6,185 nt of DNA from NCBI GenBank assembly GCA_002383485.1, contig DFYY01000011.1:34393-40577 (forward strand). The letters are read 5' to 3'. Below are positions 5,220 through 6,185 of this stretch, in pieces. This stretch comes from Bacteroidales bacterium UBA4070. Its GTDB lineage: Bacteria > Bacteroidota > Bacteroidia > Bacteroidales > VadinHA17. Below the pieces are notes generated by a model. The model saw nothing but the letters and a program-made list of their open reading frames with translations, was not told where the DNA came from and did no database searches. The translations under genes and the position numbers were made by a program. Numbering within the stretch: position 1 is the first letter of the stretch; each line of letters begins with the position of its first letter.

Positions 5220-5546
5220 TTATATTGTCCTGATATTAAGAATGTAGGCCTTCCCAAGGGTTATCTTGAAATTCTTTTCATTAAACATGGACTTTACCTT
5301 CTCACTTCCTATCAGGATATCGTATAAATCTCTGGCGACAGCTGAACCCTTAATATTATTTACGACACGCCCATGTATTATTTCCAGCGTGAAGGTATAA
5401 CCAGAGGCCTTTCTGTTACCGTAAATTTCAAATTCCTGCTTATTGAGCAGTAATGATTGTCCCACAATAGTAGCATTACTCATCTTGGACTCAATGTCAT
5501 TGAGATGATTCCGCCATAGACTGTAATAAAGATTCTTTTTTGACAT
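5220..5546 (-). CDS. Small conserved-looking protein paired with the GIY-YIG gene
   Basis: I do not recognise this 108-residue protein. It has no signal peptide or membrane segment, and it is basic at the start (MSKKNLYYSLWRNHL), suggesting a soluble cytosolic protein. Residues 1-24 are probably helical. Residues 30-66 look like an alpha/beta or beta-hairpin region (SLLLNKQEFEIYGNRKASGY, then TFTLEIIHGRVVNN). Residues 67-90 (SAVARDLYDILIGSEKVKSMF) are likely helical, and a final strand YILNI ends the chain. The Gly-Asn-Arg and S-A-V-A-R-D-L stretches have the look of conserved functional residues, but that is a guess. Its ATG is 19 bases beyond the stop of the GIY-YIG gene, so the two are almost certainly co-transcribed. 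A DNA-binding or immunity partner of the nuclease is possible but unproven. Confidence 0.75.
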   Translation of the reverse strand: MSKKNLYYSLWRNHLNDIESKMSNATIVGQSLLLNKQEFEIYGNRKASGYTFTLEIIHGRVVNNIKGSAVARDLYDILIGSEKVKSMFNEKNFKITLGKAYILNIRTI

Positions 5547-5565
5547 AAGGCAACTTCAATTAGTT

Positions 5566-6069
5566 TCAGTTAACAAGATTTGCAAATGGTTTCTTCGTGT
5601 AATATTCAACAAACTCACTGATTAATTCAGATTCAACATTTCTTGGTTCTCCAGAGTGTATTGTTTTCCAGCAAAATAGTAAGTTCCCAGAGTTCTTGAT
5701 TTGCCAGATTAACCTTCCCCCCTTATGACCAACGGGAGCTCTCTGTCCGAATATGAGGTACAATCGTAACCTCTTTGAAAGTGTTGCCTTGTTGCCAGTT
5801 CCTCCAGCCTTTCCGATGTATACAACCACTGTATCCTTGACCCAGTTTTGTTGTAAGAATGACTCGGGTTTGTTTGGATCCTCATTTTTAAAGAATCCAC
5901 CAGTCCCTGGATTGATAAATGTTGGAGTACTCAACCCGTTGTAGAGAACCATGTATACTCCAGGTCTGTCAGGAATCTTCGACGAATCTCTCATCAAGTC
6001 AGAAACCTTTATGAATCCGACGAAGCCTTGATCTTTAATGTCCTCAAGGGTTTGGGAAGAGTTGGCCAT
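5566..6069 (-). CDS. GIY-YIG nuclease-fold protein
   Basis: The protein has 167 residues. All signature elements of the GIY-YIG endonuclease fold are present in order. These are PGVYMVLY (GVY at 37-39), VVYIGKAG (YIG at 84-86), the arginines of LSKRLRLY (R100, R102), an acidic helix PRNVESELISEF (E146 or E148 as the metal-binding Glu), and KPFANL with Asn165. The GVY and YIG halves are separated by 44 residues instead of the usual ten or so. The insert contains FINPGTGGFFKNEDPNKP, a layout I associate with a family of small stand-alone bacterial GIY-YIG proteins. GQRAPVGHKGGRLIWQI lies after the arginines. N-terminal residues 12-25 (KDQGFVGFIKVSDL) fit that family, so the first ATG is kept. 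GIY-YIG enzymes cut DNA in repair, restriction and homing, and which applies here is unknown. It heads block C, with a candidate promoter and operator before it. Confidence 0.88.
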   Translation of the reverse strand: MANSSQTLEDIKDQGFVGFIKVSDLMRDSSKIPDRPGVYMVLYNGLSTPTFINPGTGGFFKNEDPNKPESFLQQNWVKDTVVVYIGKAGGTGNKATLSKRLRLYLIFGQRAPVGHKGGRLIWQIKNSGNLLFCWKTIHSGEPRNVESELISEFVEYYTKKPFANLVN

Positions 6070-6081
6070 GATTGTGATTTT

Positions 6082-6097
6082 ATTTCACTGGTGAAAT
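6082..6097. promoter_or_regulatory. 16-bp inverted repeat, candidate operator before the GIY-YIG gene
   Basis: ATTTCAC-TG-GTGAAAT: seven perfect pairs around a two-base centre. It lies 13-28 bases upstream of the start codon and overlaps the proposed -10 region and transcription start. That is where a repressor site would be placed. No regulator gene for it can be assigned in the window. Confidence 0.5.
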
Positions 6098-6122
6098 TAC
6101 TATTGAAGAGTAAGGTTGTCAA
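6094..6122 (-). promoter_or_regulatory. Possible promoter of the GIY-YIG block
   Basis: Reading leftward, TTGACA (6117-6122), 17 bases, then TAATTT (6094-6099). A second CTTGACA sits 26 bases further upstream (6143-6148), also 17 bases before TACTTG (6120-6125), so there may be tandem or overlapping promoters. The -35 boxes are perfect sigma-70-type matches, but the -10 boxes match neither TATAAT nor the Bacteroidota TAnnTTTG well. Confidence 0.35.
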
Positions 6123-6159
6123 GTAAAGTCCACTTTTTTTTATGTCAAGCCTCGTTTTT

Positions 6160-6173
6160 TAGTTGTGCAACTA
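6160..6173. repeat. Short dyad near the window end
   Basis: TAGTTG-TG-CAACTA has six perfect pairs and is followed on the plus strand by TTTTT. The two-base centre makes it a poor hairpin, so a protein-binding dyad is as likely as a terminator. Like the repeat at 6082-6097 it has a TG centre, but the arms differ. Confidence 0.3.
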
Positions 6174-6185
6174 TTTTTCTGTAAA

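Noticed and set aside
5709..5944. Two 63-codon frames, one on each strand, within the GIY-YIG gene
   Set aside because: Both lie entirely inside a well-supported gene, have no recognisable product, and are shadows of its codon pattern.

Overview
The window is AT-rich bacterial DNA that most likely comes from a member of the Bacteroidota, probably the Cytophagales or a related marine or soil lineage. Four things point there: the tRNA-Asn, the many short Sec-exported proteins and lipoproteins with Bacteroidota-style signal peptides (ending ...AAAQ, or a lipobox with Cys), a decayed type IX secretion sorting domain, and weak or absent Shine-Dalgarno sequences at most starts. No species can be named from the sequence alone.

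Layout. Positions 2-75 are tRNA-Asn(GTT), read rightward and followed by a clear intrinsic terminator (87-126). All eight convincing protein genes read leftward, and they fall into three blocks. Block A (374-1611) is a two-gene unit. The upstream gene encodes an exported protein whose C-terminus looks like an excisionase/MerR-type DNA-binding helix-turn-helix. The downstream gene encodes an exported protein ending in a glycine-rich membrane hairpin. Block B (1801-2972) holds two small lipoproteins, one with a carboxypeptidase-regulatory or Ig-like beta-sandwich. Between them, on the opposite strand, lie relics of two other genes: a frameshifted type IX sorting domain and what looks like the N-terminus of an RHS/YD-repeat protein. 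Block C (3497-6069) is a leftward series. It runs from a GIY-YIG nuclease-fold protein, through an unrecognised 108-residue protein and a TPR protein, to an unrecognised protein with an HEFIH zinc-peptidase-like motif. Between blocks B and C sits a G/C-rich, strand-asymmetric palindromic element (about 3250-3430) unlike its surroundings.

How it may work together. The tRNA next to unknown exported proteins, gene relics and a nuclease cassette gives the window the look of an accessory region at a tRNA-Asn locus. No integrase and no second copy of the tRNA end are visible inside it. The best candidate for a functional unit is the GIY-YIG gene with the 108-residue gene 19 bp behind it. Ahead of it lies a possible promoter, whose -10 region overlaps a 16-bp inverted repeat that could be an operator. 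Whether the TPR and HEFIH genes belong to the same transcript is uncertain: the gaps are 79 and 189 bp once their starts are corrected. Two starts were moved inward to ATG codons preceded by Shine-Dalgarno-like sequence (4429 and 5140).
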